The position numbers and the translations under genes are program-made. A DNA stretch of 64,000 nt. Origin: PXAP01 sp964421595. GTDB lineage: Bacteria; Bacteroidota; Bacteroidia; Bacteroidales; PUMT01. Positions 26,575-35,733 of the stretch are shown here, piece by piece. Every line of letters starts with the position of its first letter. Positions within the stretch are counted from its first letter, which is position 1. Below the pieces are notes generated by a model. The model did no database searches. It was given only the letters and a program-made list of their open reading frames with translations, and was not told the DNA's origin. Location of the stretch: NCBI GenBank assembly GCA_964421595.1, contig CAYQXY010000001.1, positions 62,001-126,000 of the forward strand, in the 5' to 3' direction.

Positions 26575-26856
26575 TCATTCGTTTCTGTTCCCGACCTCAT
26601 GCTGTATCCGGATTGACTCCCTGTGTATAAGTTGAAGGATGTCTGCGGTAAAGATTTCCGGCAATCCGGCCTTGATGGCATACTCCCGTCTTGATGCCAT
26701 TACCTCATCCCACCGGCCTGACTGCAATATTGGTATTCCCCTGTCACCTTTTATTTTACCTATTTTTTCAGAATATTTAAATCTTTCTTTCAGGAGGTCG
26801 ATAAGCTGTTTATCTATCCTGTCAATATTTTCGCGGTATTTTTCAAGCTCGGTCAT
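26575..26856 (-). CDS. AroQ-type chorismate mutase
   Basis: A stand-alone 93-residue all-helical protein with the AroQ pattern: R (in YRENIDRIDKQLIDLLKERF), K in EKIGKIKGD, and the later E/R-rich helices (VMASRREYA, HRESIRIQ). It converts chorismate to prephenate in the cytoplasm for Phe/Tyr synthesis. No other aromatic biosynthesis gene is nearby. The ATG at 26856 is followed upstream by -7-like boxes. Confidence 0.88.
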   Translation of the reverse strand: MTELEKYRENIDRIDKQLIDLLKERFKYSEKIGKIKGDRGIPILQSGRWDEVMASRREYAIKAGLPEIFTADILQLIHRESIRIQHEVGNRNE

Positions 26857-26872
26857 AGTTCAGATTTGAAAA

Positions 26873-26880
26873 CAAAAATA
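26873..26880 (-). promoter_or_regulatory. -7 box for the chorismate mutase gene
   Basis: TATTTTTG on the minus strand (a second copy lies at 26882-26889) matches TAnnTTTG. The first is only 16 bases from the ATG, so the leader would be very short. No -33 box is clear. Confidence 0.4.
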
Positions 26881-26902
26881 ACAAAAATACTGCCATGCCA
26901 CG

Positions 26903-26937
26903 AAAAAAAGCTGTCCCGGCATTACTTCCGGGACAGC
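26903..26937 (-). terminator. Rho-independent terminator of the LVIVD/DUF4114 gene
   Basis: On the minus strand a 10-bp stem GCTGTCCCGG / CCGGGACAGC (26910-26919 with 26928-26937, 8-base loop) is followed by seven T residues (26903-26909). It lies 46 bases after the stop of the 26983-28896 gene. Confidence 0.85.
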
Positions 26938-26982
26938 CCTGTGTTCTGTAAGATGTTAATTATCGCCAGCAGGAGCGTTTCT

Positions 26983-28896
26983 TTATTTTACCGGCAACCC
27001 CTCTTTTTCAATGGCATAATTGGTCTGATTCCCAAACACATCATCACCATTTGAAATTATAAGTATTACATCATTAAAATCTTCATCACCGTTTTTTAAC
27101 ATATCTTCAAAACCAAGAACAATATCAAGGCAGCTTTCCTCAAGGAAGAGGACATGCTTACGATCTTCACCAGGATTAAAGGCAGGGTTTGTATAAACTG
27201 TATGAATCCCATCAACCATTTTTTTCAATTGCCTGTCCCAACCCTGGGCGACTATGTAGAACCCGATTATTGTACCTTCCTCAAACACAATGTCTCCTCC
27301 CAGCCTGATCCTTTCGCCCATAGCTCTTTTCTGGCCATTGGCGCTTTCATTAACATAGGGGTAAACAATCTCTCTGGCATCAAGATCAATAAGCTCTTCA
27401 ACACTTGCCGGCGGATTGTCCTTATGGTAGCTGTAATAACCAAATGAATTATGCCATCCTGCTCCATTATGTATGAAAGTGATATAAACCGGGGCATCTT
27501 CTGTTAACTCTATTGTTCCCGGCAATGACATATCTGACAGGTTATGTGATGGATGGTTAGAATTATGAATGCTCTTCGTTTCAGGGAATAGTTCGACTAT
27601 CCTGTCCCATAATGTTTCACAGGTCTCAGTAGGTTCTACAGGGACAATCTCCAGTATTTTAAGTCCACCTTTTCCGGTAGCAACAAAGATCTTGTTATCC
27701 CTTGCTTCAACAAAATTAGCTGATGAACCATATTCAAACATGAACTTTCCAATTGTTTCAATTTCTCCGGAATTATAATGCTCAGCAATATGGATACCGG
27801 AACCGCCATTGGCAACCAGTATAAGGTTATCATTCAATGAAACCCCGTTGCTAACATAATTAAGCGGAGTGTCGGCATTTTCATATTCTACCGGACGTGG
27901 AAGAGAACCAGCTTTTTCACCGGTATTGATATTATAAACTTCCATCCCTCCTGTCCCTGCTGCAACAAAAACAAGATCACCCTTAAGTCTGATAATTGAT
28001 TTCGCCTCGAGATATTGATCGTTAAAAAAGTGATCGCCACCAGTACTGATCTCATTTTTACGATTCCCCTCCATATCATAAACAAACAACTTGCTGTCCT
28101 CAGCACTGTATACGACCAGATTTGTACCATCAGTGTCAACAGAGCGGGTGTATGGTATATCAATAAATTTACTCATGTCCAGACCGTTGTTCAAAAAGGT
28201 TAGTCCCCCGTCAGAACCCGAAGTTGCAAATACCTTCTCAGAATGATAACGCACATCATTTCCTGTGCGCCCGGGCAGGTCATAGAAACTGCGGACCTTG
28301 TCAAGATGCTTGAACTGGTTTGCTTCATTTACAATTACCCTCTCAACAACTGCGGGTGATTCCAGTTCGAGTTGATCAAAATCAAGATTACGTGCCCCGG
28401 CAAGATATACAAAGTTGTTGTTCCCCTCTCCTAGTGGACTGACATCTACCGAACTAATGTCTTTTTCAGGAAATGTCGCATGGGATATAAGTACCGGATT
28501 TCTTATATCGCTGACATCAAAAATATCGACACCACCGAGATAATCAGGTCCCTTTAAATTATACGTTACATAAGCATAGTTATCGACTATCTTAATATGT
28601 GACGCCTGCAGGGTTCTGCCTTCATGAACCGGGGGATCAACCTCAGCCCGCAGATATATCTGGTACTGGGTTGCAGATTTCAGACTCTTGGTTGTTGAAA
28701 TAAAGTCCACCGGCAAAATCTGCATGCTATTATTGTCGGTATTGATTTTAACCCTTTTACTCAAAACATTAAGATCATTGTTAATGACCATTTCATCCTG
28801 ATTGAATATGTCTTCAATGGGATGTTTTTCACATGAGGTTATTACAATTGCCGCCAGGGCAGTTATTAAAAGTAATCTGGTAAATTTGTCTCTCAT
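26983..28896 (-). CDS. LVIVD-repeat lipoprotein with C-terminal DUF4114 domain
   Basis: The 637-residue lipoprotein (AIVITSCEKHP lipobox) has a propeller-like region (about residues 85-420). Its repeats read like IKIVDNYAYVTYN, VDIFDVSDIRNPVLIS and GLKILEIVP, as in LVIVD-type blades. The C-terminal DUF4114 domain (about 480-625) has FEEGTIIGFYIVAQGWD and the acidic signature ED-x-N-D-V-I-L (GDEDFNDVILIISN). It is presumably exported and surface-exposed; no catalytic motif is seen. It is monocistronic with a strong terminator. An N-terminal segment of about 60 residues after the lipobox is unique. Confidence 0.78.
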   Translation of the reverse strand: MRDKFTRLLLITALAAIVITSCEKHPIEDIFNQDEMVINNDLNVLSKRVKINTDNNSMQILPVDFISTTKSLKSATQYQIYLRAEVDPPVHEGRTLQASHIKIVDNYAYVTYNLKGPDYLGGVDIFDVSDIRNPVLISHATFPEKDISSVDVSPLGEGNNNFVYLAGARNLDFDQLELESPAVVERVIVNEANQFKHLDKVRSFYDLPGRTGNDVRYHSEKVFATSGSDGGLTFLNNGLDMSKFIDIPYTRSVDTDGTNLVVYSAEDSKLFVYDMEGNRKNEISTGGDHFFNDQYLEAKSIIRLKGDLVFVAAGTGGMEVYNINTGEKAGSLPRPVEYENADTPLNYVSNGVSLNDNLILVANGGSGIHIAEHYNSGEIETIGKFMFEYGSSANFVEARDNKIFVATGKGGLKILEIVPVEPTETCETLWDRIVELFPETKSIHNSNHPSHNLSDMSLPGTIELTEDAPVYITFIHNGAGWHNSFGYYSYHKDNPPASVEELIDLDAREIVYPYVNESANGQKRAMGERIRLGGDIVFEEGTIIGFYIVAQGWDRQLKKMVDGIHTVYTNPAFNPGEDRKHVLFLEESCLDIVLGFEDMLKNGDEDFNDVILIISNGDDVFGNQTNYAIEKEGLPVK

Positions 28897-29420
28897 CTTC
28901 CTTTGTTTTCATTAAAAAATATAAACCCTTAAGTATGTAAAAAACATGGTTTCCCATTATACGAAAAACTTCAGGTTTTGTTGGTAGAAGTTTGACCAAT
29001 TTGCATATTTCTTACACCAAAATATAAAAAACACAAACAAGTGTCTAAATTTAATCCAGATCCAGCCAACAAGCCCTTTACTCAAACCGGGTATGCAAGG
29101 TAGAAACATTATAGTTATCATGCAAGAGTCATTTGACAATTAAGTTAAAGAACCGGATCAGCAAAATAGTCTGCGTTTGGCTTTTAAACCGGTTAGCTAA
29201 ACAAACCAGATTCTTAACTAAACTATAATTTGAATAATTATAAATTACGAAAAATGAATACTTATCAATGTTTAATTGAATTTCTTTTACTTATTTTACG
29301 TATCTTTCTTTTATAAAAGCCTTTACATAATTCAATAATTAACATATACAACTAACTGATTTTATTAACTTTGTTGATTAACAGCCTTGAAAGTTTACTA
29401 AAAAGAGGATAATTATCATT
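28897..29420. other. Divergent intergenic region upstream of sco
   Basis: A 524-base AT-rich spacer between the LVIVD/DUF4114 gene and sco. Apart from the -7 box at 29366-29373 I see no gene, repeat copy or strong hairpin. It must contain the promoters of both divergent genes. Confidence 0.5.
29366..29373 (+). promoter_or_regulatory. -7 box for sco / oxidase operon
   Basis: TAACTTTG matches TAnnTTTG exactly, 48 bases before the sco ATG. The -33 region lacks a clear TTTG, so activator dependence is possible. Confidence 0.55.
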
Positions 29421-30206
29421 ATGATGAAAATTGCATTTTCTCTGATTTTTTTACTGGGCTTCCAGATTATGTCGGCCCAGGGTGGATTGACACAGGAAAC
29501 CGTTATAGGGGTGGATGAGAAGCTGGGGGAAACACTCCCCGACGATATAAGACTTATTGACGAATCAGGGGATACTGTATACCTGGAACACCTCATCGAC
29601 AAACCTACTATCATTACACTGGTATACTACCGTTGTCCGGGTATTTGCAGTCCTCTTATGGAAGGAGTTGCAGTAGCCATTGACAGGACAGACCTGAAAC
29701 TCGGAGAAGAGTACCAGGTTTTGACAATAAGCTTTGATGCCAGGGAAACTACCGAACTGGCAGTTAATAAAAAACGCAACCATCTTACTCTGATGCGCAA
29801 CCGTGAGGCTCAGGAACACTGGAAATTTTTCACCTCAGACAGTGCAAGCATTGCCCGGCTTACCGACGGAGTTGGATTCAGATATAAAAGGGCCGGCAAT
29901 GATTTTATACATTCTGCCACTCTTGTAGTGGTTAGCCCCGAAGGAAAAATAAGCCGTTATCTTAATGGAACATATTTTCTTCCTTTCGAAGTAAAAATGG
30001 CGGTACTGGAGGCTTCTGAAGGAAGAGTCGGACCTACAATCAACAAGATCCTGCAATTTTGCTACGCATATGACCCTGCAGGACAAACCTATGTTCTGAA
30101 TATTACGAAAGTGGCAGGAATTATAATTGTATTTTTCTCTGTACTCCTTCTGATTGTCCTTAGTGTTAAACCAATAACACGGAAAATAAGGGGTGCCGCC
30201 AAATAA
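29421..30206 (+). CDS. SCO1/SenC-family copper chaperone
   Basis: The 261-residue protein has a signal peptide (MMKIAFSLIFLLGFQIMSAQ), a thioredoxin-like SCO domain with the copper-binding CPGIC (about residues 73-77) and the distal His in IHSATLVVVS, and an extra C-terminal membrane helix (about 228-250). SCO proteins deliver copper to the CuA site of cytochrome oxidase subunit II. It lies just upstream of the oxidase genes on the same strand (149 bases). The C-terminal anchor is unlike the N-terminal anchor of classical SCO1. Confidence 0.93.
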   Translation: MMKIAFSLIFLLGFQIMSAQGGLTQETVIGVDEKLGETLPDDIRLIDESGDTVYLEHLIDKPTIITLVYYRCPGICSPLMEGVAVAIDRTDLKLGEEYQVLTISFDARETTELAVNKKRNHLTLMRNREAQEHWKFFTSDSASIARLTDGVGFRYKRAGNDFIHSATLVVVSPEGKISRYLNGTYFLPFEVKMAVLEASEGRVGPTINKILQFCYAYDPAGQTYVLNITKVAGIIIVFFSVLLLIVLSVKPITRKIRGAAK

Positions 30207-30354
30207 CCAAATTATTCCAGGGCGATCCCTGTTTAAATTTACTGATACAGTCAATCAACGAGGCAGCCTGAAGTGAGCAAAATGACTATTATATAATTAT
30301 ATATCTGATTTACTAAATTGCAATATTTCCGGAGAACCAATTAAACCAATACTA

Positions 30355-31971
30355 ATGTCTGAAAGCGTTAACTCCTCAATGCAGCCCAGTTATCTCCAAT
30401 ATAAGGGAAAGTACAAGGGAATTTTTGCATGGATATTTTCGACCGACCATAAAAGGGTCGGACTCCTGTATCTTTATTCTGTCATGGGATTCTTCATTGT
30501 TGGAGCAATTCTGGGACTGATGATGAAAATGGAACTTATTGCTCCGGGGAAAACCATCATGGGCCCACAGGCTTATAATGGCTTTTTTACGCTCCATGGT
30601 ATAATAATGATCTTTCTTATTGTCATACCCGGTACTCCAGCAATATTCGGAAATTTTTTCCTTCCTCTTATGATCGGCGCAAAGGATGTGGCTTTTCCAA
30701 GGCTGAATCTTGCATCATGGTGGATTTATATGATTGGAGCCATAGTGGTTCTTTTTTCCCAGTTTACAGGTGGCGGACCTCCTGATACAGGATGGACCTT
30801 CTACGCACCATACAGTTTCCAGACACCAACCAATATGCTCCCTGCAGTTCTCGGGGCATTCATACTTGGCTTTTCCTCTATCCTGACAGGACTGAACTTC
30901 ATAGTTACAATTCACAGGATGCGGGCTCCTGGAATGACATGGCTTAAAATGCCGCTTTTCCCGTGGACTTTATACGCGACTGCCTGGATACAGATAATTG
31001 CAACACCAATTGTTGGTATAACACTTCTTATGATAGCGGCAGAGCGTGTGTTAAAGATAGGATTCTTTGATCCGGCACTTGGCGGCGACCCAATTTTGTA
31101 CCAGCATCTGTTCTGGATATATTCGCATCCTGCAGTATATATAATGATATTACCAGGTATGGGTGTCATATCGGAAATAATACCAACTTTTGCAAGGAAA
31201 ACCATATTCGGATATCAGGCCATAATAGTTTCAACGCTTGCCATTGCATTTGTTGGATACTTTGTCTGGGGTCACCACATGTTTACCTCCGGAATGAGCG
31301 GAGTAGCACTTTTCACATTTTCAATATTGACATTCCTGGTTGCTATACCAAGTGCTGTAAAGGTTTTCAACTGGGTATCGACACTGCACAAAGCTTCCAT
31401 AAATATGCAGGTTCCATTGTACTGGGCGCTGTCATTTATTTTTGTATTTATGGTTGGCGGGTTTAGCGGACTGACTCTGGGTGCACTTTCAACAAACGTC
31501 CATCTTCATGACACACATTTTGTTGTGGCACATTTCCATTTCATAGTCTTTGGCGGCACCGGCTTCTCCTTTCTGGCTGCCATGCATTACTGGTTCCCCA
31601 AAATGTTTGGAAAGACCTATGACAGAAGATGGGCATTTTCAGGCTGGATAACTTTTTTCGCAGGATTCTTAACCCTTTACACCCCGATGTTTTATCTCGG
31701 TATAGATGGTATGCCCAGAAGGTACTACGACTATGTTGATCAGTTTCATGACTGGAATATAGTTTCATCCTTTGGTTCAATAGTTATGGTCGCAGGCCTG
31801 GCCATAATAATAATCAACCTTGTCAAATCAGCCATGTGGGGAAAAAAATCGGAACACAATCCGTGGAAGGGTATCACACTGGAATGGACTGTACCTACTC
31901 CTCCTCCACTTGAAAATTTTGATGAAATACCGCAGGTAACAAAAGATCCATATGATTTTACTAAAGAATAG
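30355..31971 (+). CDS. ctaD: Cytochrome c oxidase subunit I (caa3-type)
   Basis: A 538-residue, 12-helix heme-copper oxidase subunit. Ligands and active-site elements are visible: FTLHGIIMIF (low-spin heme His), WIYSHPAVYIMILPGMG (CuB His and the cross-linked Tyr), GHHMFTSG (CuB His pair) and HFHFIVFGG (heme His). It reduces O2 to water and pumps protons. The PAVY and downstream motifs suggest an A-type oxidase. It is followed by subunit III at a 5-base gap. The short N-terminal extension before IFSTDHKRVG is normal. Confidence 0.97.
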   Translation: MSESVNSSMQPSYLQYKGKYKGIFAWIFSTDHKRVGLLYLYSVMGFFIVGAILGLMMKMELIAPGKTIMGPQAYNGFFTLHGIIMIFLIVIPGTPAIFGNFFLPLMIGAKDVAFPRLNLASWWIYMIGAIVVLFSQFTGGGPPDTGWTFYAPYSFQTPTNMLPAVLGAFILGFSSILTGLNFIVTIHRMRAPGMTWLKMPLFPWTLYATAWIQIIATPIVGITLLMIAAERVLKIGFFDPALGGDPILYQHLFWIYSHPAVYIMILPGMGVISEIIPTFARKTIFGYQAIIVSTLAIAFVGYFVWGHHMFTSGMSGVALFTFSILTFLVAIPSAVKVFNWVSTLHKASINMQVPLYWALSFIFVFMVGGFSGLTLGALSTNVHLHDTHFVVAHFHFIVFGGTGFSFLAAMHYWFPKMFGKTYDRRWAFSGWITFFAGFLTLYTPMFYLGIDGMPRRYYDYVDQFHDWNIVSSFGSIVMVAGLAIIIINLVKSAMWGKKSEHNPWKGITLEWTVPTPPPLENFDEIPQVTKDPYDFTKE

Positions 31972-31976
31972 CTGAA

Positions 31977-32594
31977 ATGGAACACTCTACTGTAATTTCA
32001 CATGTCCATCGTGATGATGAAGCCGACAAACTGGGGATGTGGTTATTTATTTTCAGTGAATTGCTGCTTTTTGGAGTACTCTTTCTGACATATTCCATAT
32101 ACAGATATTTGCACCCTGTGGCATTTGGTCTGGCGGCAGAGGAACTGGACGTTGTAGTTGGCACCATAAATACCATAATTCTTTTGCTCAGCAGCCTGAC
32201 AATAGCAATGTCAATCACAGCTGTTCAAACCGGCAGAAAACAGCATGCCATAGCTTTTCTTGGTGCTACTCTCTTTCTATCCCTGATATTCATGGTTAAT
32301 AAATATTTTGAGTGGAGTGACAAAATAAGCCACGGGTTGTATCCCGGATCGGAGCATATGCAGGGCCTCGGCCAGGGAGACACGTTGTTTTTCGGTCTGT
32401 ATTATATGCTGACAGGGGTTCACGCCCTGCATATGATCATTGGAATGGCAATTATAGGATTTGTAATCTATGAAGTCAAAAGAGGCAAGATCAATAAAGG
32501 AGATTATGCCTTCCTGGAGAATACCGGATTATACTGGCACCTGGTTGATCTGATCTGGATATTTCTATTCCCGCTATTCTATTTGGTAACCTGA
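31977..32594 (+). CDS. ctaE: Cytochrome c oxidase subunit III
   Basis: The 205-residue membrane protein of about five helices begins KLGMWLFIFSELLLFGVLF, has GVHALHMIIGM and ends with YWHLVDLIWIFLFPLFYL, which is diagnostic for subunit III. Its role is in stability and O2 supply of the oxidase. It lies 5 bases after subunit I and 13 before subunit IV. It has fewer helices than the seven of proteobacterial CoIII, as in caa3 enzymes of Bacteroidota. Confidence 0.95.
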   Translation: MEHSTVISHVHRDDEADKLGMWLFIFSELLLFGVLFLTYSIYRYLHPVAFGLAAEELDVVVGTINTIILLLSSLTIAMSITAVQTGRKQHAIAFLGATLFLSLIFMVNKYFEWSDKISHGLYPGSEHMQGLGQGDTLFFGLYYMLTGVHALHMIIGMAIIGFVIYEVKRGKINKGDYAFLENTGLYWHLVDLIWIFLFPLFYLVT

Positions 32595-32607
32595 AAAAAT
32601 CACAGAA

Positions 32608-32949
32608 ATGGCAGACCTGGAAAAAAAGATTGAACATAAAGTTGAAGAAACAGAAGATCGCCTGGAGGCACAGGGCTCACATCATATTGTTCCCTATAAA
32701 TCACTTATACTTGTACTATTATCACTGATTGTCCTGACAATTCTTTCCGTGGCCGTTACGAGTGTTGAGCTTGGACCTCTTACAGTAACCATTGCCCTGT
32801 TGCTTGCCTCGACAAAAGCCCTTATTGTGCTGATATACTTTATGCACCTGAAGTTTGACAATATAATGTATACACTGTTACTGATATTTACATTATTTGC
32901 AATCATCAGCATCATAATTATAACATTTTTGGATTACTTATTCAGATAA
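32608..32949 (+). CDS. Cytochrome c oxidase subunit IV family protein
   Basis: A 113-residue protein with a charged N-terminal ~35 residues followed by three helices, including VLIYFMHLKFDNIMYTLLLI. The HLK motif in the second helix is typical of caa3 subunit IV (CyoD/CtaF-like). It stabilises the oxidase. It lies within the oxidase operon between subunits III and II. Confidence 0.9.
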   Translation: MADLEKKIEHKVEETEDRLEAQGSHHIVPYKSLILVLLSLIVLTILSVAVTSVELGPLTVTIALLLASTKALIVLIYFMHLKFDNIMYTLLLIFTLFAIISIIIITFLDYLFR

Positions 32950-32959
32950 ATCTCATATC

Positions 32960-33898
32960 ATGAATCAAGAGATAAACGAATTTTCAAATTTTGTACCCGG
33001 TTTTGATACCACTTTGAGTTTAATTTTCTGGACCGGCATTTTCTTTATTGCAGGTATCAGCATTACCATGATATATTTTCTGTACACATACAATAATAAA
33101 AAAAATCCGGTTGCAACTCAAATCAAGGGAAGTCTGCCGCTGGAAATTATATGGACTGCTATTCCTGTAGGACTGGTAATTGTAATGTTCTACTTTGGCT
33201 GGACAGGATGGAAGCCAATGATGGATCCGCCGGAGGATGCCATGGTCGTTAAAAGTTATGCAAGGATGTGGAGCTGGATGTTTGAGTATGAAAACGGCAG
33301 AATAACTGATACTTTATACGTTCCTCAGAATCAGCCTGTAAGAGTAGACCTGATAGCTCAGGATGTATTACACAGCCTTTATATTCCTGCCTTCAGAATC
33401 AAGCAGGATATGGTTCCGGGAAAAGAAGGATTTCTGTGGTTCGAAGCAGGAATACCAGGAACGTACGATCTGTTCTGTGCCGAATATTGCGGATTGCAGC
33501 ATGCCTTTATGACAACTGCAGTAGTCGTAATGCCTGAATATGATTTTGTAGCCTGGCTTGCTGATACAACTCAGGTCCTGGTAGCAGATACGGAACAGCC
33601 AGGTGCACAGGGACTGCAGGTATTAAGGCTTAATGGGTGCTTTGCCTGTCATTCAACCGACAGGTCTCAACTCGTTGGGCCAACCTTTGCAGGATTATTC
33701 GGTTCTACGGTCAGGGTTATGACCGACGGGGAGGAAAGAGAAGTAGTTGCCGATGAAGATTATATCAGACGTTCCATCTATGAGCCCAATGCAGACATTA
33801 CAGTTGGATACCCTCGCGGATTGATGTTATCCTACCAGAACCTGATAGATGAAGACGGCATTCAGCATATTGTCGAATATCTGAAAACTCTTGAATAA
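32960..33898 (+). CDS. ctaC: Cytochrome c oxidase subunit II fused to cytochrome c
   Basis: A 312-residue protein with two N-terminal helices and a CuA domain carrying the first His in VLHSLYIP and the binuclear ligands CAEYCGLQHAFM (about residues 173-184). A C-terminal monoheme cytochrome c domain follows with CFACH (about 226-230) and a distal Met in GLMLSYQNL. The fusion is the mark of a caa3 oxidase, which takes electrons from its own cytochrome domain. Here it should be fed by alternative complex III. Subunit II comes last in the operon (I-III-IV-II), where many operons place it first. Confidence 0.95.
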   Translation: MNQEINEFSNFVPGFDTTLSLIFWTGIFFIAGISITMIYFLYTYNNKKNPVATQIKGSLPLEIIWTAIPVGLVIVMFYFGWTGWKPMMDPPEDAMVVKSYARMWSWMFEYENGRITDTLYVPQNQPVRVDLIAQDVLHSLYIPAFRIKQDMVPGKEGFLWFEAGIPGTYDLFCAEYCGLQHAFMTTAVVVMPEYDFVAWLADTTQVLVADTEQPGAQGLQVLRLNGCFACHSTDRSQLVGPTFAGLFGSTVRVMTDGEEREVVADEDYIRRSIYEPNADITVGYPRGLMLSYQNLIDEDGIQHIVEYLKTLE

Positions 33899-34004
33899 GT
33901 AACGCATACTTAAGGCGATAGGTGATTTGCAGGAATTATAGTACTTTTGAATTCTCGAAATACAATTTGATCTGCTATCTCACTGTTTAATAGTCTTAAT
34001 AACC

Positions 34005-34886
34005 TTGTCAATAATTGCTACAGCCAGAGATTCTGCCAGAATTGCCGGCACTCTTTCCAAGGTACGCATATCATTACCGGTAACAGCTACGACATTTACC
34101 GGTTTTATAGTGTATTCCGGAAATCTGACCACCGATCTGATCCCCCTTCTTACCGGAGTATTTCTGCTTGCTTCCGGCTCATCAGCACTTAATCACTACC
34201 AGGAACAGGATACGGACAGGGTTATGGAAAGAACGAAAAACCGTCCCCTCCCCCGGGGACTGATTACACCTGTCTTTGTATTATTATTTTCATTGATATT
34301 GCTGGCTTCAGGGAGTCTCATACTATATTTATCCTTTCGTCTGCCGGTCGTTCTTTTAGGTCTCTTCAATGTCATCTGGTATAATGCAGTTTATACAAAC
34401 TTAAAAAAGATTACTGCATTTGCTGTGATTCCCGGCTCTGTTACCGGGGGGGTTCCTCCAGTTATCGGTTGGGTTGCTGCAGGAGGGTACTGGCTTGATA
34501 CTTCTGTTCTTTTGATATTTGTGTTCTTTGTTATAGGCCAGATCCCACATTTCTGGCTTTTACTGCTAAAATATGGCAAACAATATGAAAAAGCAGGGCT
34601 GCCAAGTCTGACATCTTTTTTTTCATACAGGCAAATAAGCAGAATAAGTGTTGCGTGGATTGCTGCCACACTTGCAGCGTCGGGACTCTTGCCGGCATAT
34701 GGATTAATCAGCAACCCCTTTGTTTTATATTCATATATGTTAATAGCAAGCCTTTTTATTGTGGTCATTATTACACCTTTTGTTTGCATGCGAATTAAAG
34801 ACATGCAAGGCCTTCACTTCCTCGCATTGAACTTATTTTATCTTTTAATGATGCTGCTTCTTGTGATTGACAATATAAATATTTGA
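34005..34886 (+). CDS. ctaB: Protoheme IX farnesyltransferase
   Basis: A 293-residue UbiA-superfamily membrane protein with the first Asp-rich motif NHYQEQDTDRVMERTKNRPLP region (about residues 63-83; D-x-x-x-D in QDTDRVMERT) and GGVPPVIGW later. It converts heme B to heme O, the precursor of the heme A of the oxidase upstream. There is no usable ATG: the visible start is TTG at 34005, and the frame is open further upstream, so the N-terminus is uncertain. It lies 106 bases after subunit II. Confidence 0.9.
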   Translation: MSIIATARDSARIAGTLSKVRISLPVTATTFTGFIVYSGNLTTDLIPLLTGVFLLASGSSALNHYQEQDTDRVMERTKNRPLPRGLITPVFVLLFSLILLASGSLILYLSFRLPVVLLGLFNVIWYNAVYTNLKKITAFAVIPGSVTGGVPPVIGWVAAGGYWLDTSVLLIFVFFVIGQIPHFWLLLLKYGKQYEKAGLPSLTSFFSYRQISRISVAWIAATLAASGLLPAYGLISNPFVLYSYMLIASLFIVVIITPFVCMRIKDMQGLHFLALNLFYLLMMLLLVIDNINI

Positions 34887-35135
34887 CCACACAACTTAAA
34901 CCTGCACTGAATCTTAATACCACCAGTTTAACATATATAATTCTACATTAGCACATTATCGCTGCAAGAATAATTTTAAACGGAAATTGAACATTTACTG
35001 AATAACACCGTTTAATATTTGAGTTGACGTAAACTACTGATTTAACTGAATCATCAGTTTTTCACTTTTCGTCTATCACACTTTAACTAATGGAATAACT
35101 AACATATAATCAACACAATAACAAAGTCTTATTTT
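34887..35135. other. Spacer between ctaB and the repeat/HMA lipoprotein
   Basis: AT-rich, with a short inverted repeat ACTGAT ... ATCAGT around 35036-35056. No gene was recognised. The remainder of the 374-base gap (35136-35260) is repeat copy c. Confidence 0.4.
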
Positions 35136-35260
35136 GATGTATCTACCACGAACCAGGGCACTCAGAAAGAAATGAATAAGGCATGGGCGATCTATCCCTG
35201 GCAAACACGTTAAACGGACACATATCTTACTTTAATTAAAAATAATAACACTTTATTCCG
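35136..35260 (-). repeat. Dispersed intergenic repeat, copy c
   Basis: Read on the minus strand: CGGAATAAAGTGTTATTATT, AAAGTAAG, AACGTG, GCCAGGGATAGATCGCCCAT, GCCTTATTCATTTCTTTC, then the tail CCCTGGTTCGTGGTAGATAC. The CGGAAT end directly precedes the ATG of the HMA lipoprotein at 35261. This is one of the best-preserved full-length copies and lies in inverted orientation to the others on the map, but in the same orientation relative to the gene start it touches. Confidence 0.75.
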
Positions 35261-35608
35261 ATGAAAAGATCAATTCCTATCCTGCTTCTTGCAATTGCAC
35301 TCAGTGCATGCCAGGGAAGCGGTGAATCAAGAACCGCAGAAGAAAACTATCCTGAACCTGCAGTGGAAGTTGCCGCTGAAAATATGGCGACTATTAGTTT
35401 CGATGTAGAGGGAATGACTTGCCCCTCATGTGAAAACACTGTTAAACAATCACTTGAGAGGATAGAAGGTGTGGTCGAAGCACAGGCATCTCATCTCGAC
35501 AGCCTGACAGTTGTTCAATATGACAAGAGCCGCGTTACCGCTGAAGAAATGGAGGAAGCCATAGTATCGAGAGGTTATAAGGTTACAGGCCATAGTCCGC
35601 GCCAATAA
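35261..35608 (+). CDS. Heavy-metal-associated (HMA) domain lipoprotein
   Basis: A 115-residue protein: lipobox in LLAIALSACQGS, then a ferredoxin-like HMA domain (about residues 45-112) with the metal site as MTCPSC (C-x-x-C) and the pattern VEGVVEAQ...GYKV. Such domains bind Cu(I) or mercury. Being exported and lying next to the caa3 oxidase, it may carry copper in the periplasm; this is inference. Repeat copy c lies directly upstream of its ATG. It converges with actF. Confidence 0.85.
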   Translation: MKRSIPILLLAIALSACQGSGESRTAEENYPEPAVEVAAENMATISFDVEGMTCPSCENTVKQSLERIEGVVEAQASHLDSLTVVQYDKSRVTAEEMEEAIVSRGYKVTGHSPRQ

Positions 35609-35733
35609 ACCGCAATATCGCAACCCTGGTATTTGCCCTGACATCGCAAAGCATAATAAATATCGGGATATTCTATCCGGAAAACCTCTTGACCTATTAT
35701 AAAAATACAGGATTGTTCAGATGGTTTAAACCA

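Noticed and set aside
26370..26681. A 103-residue minus-strand reading frame overlapping pssA and chorismate mutase
   Set aside because: It lies across two real genes in a different frame, and its composition is not protein-like.
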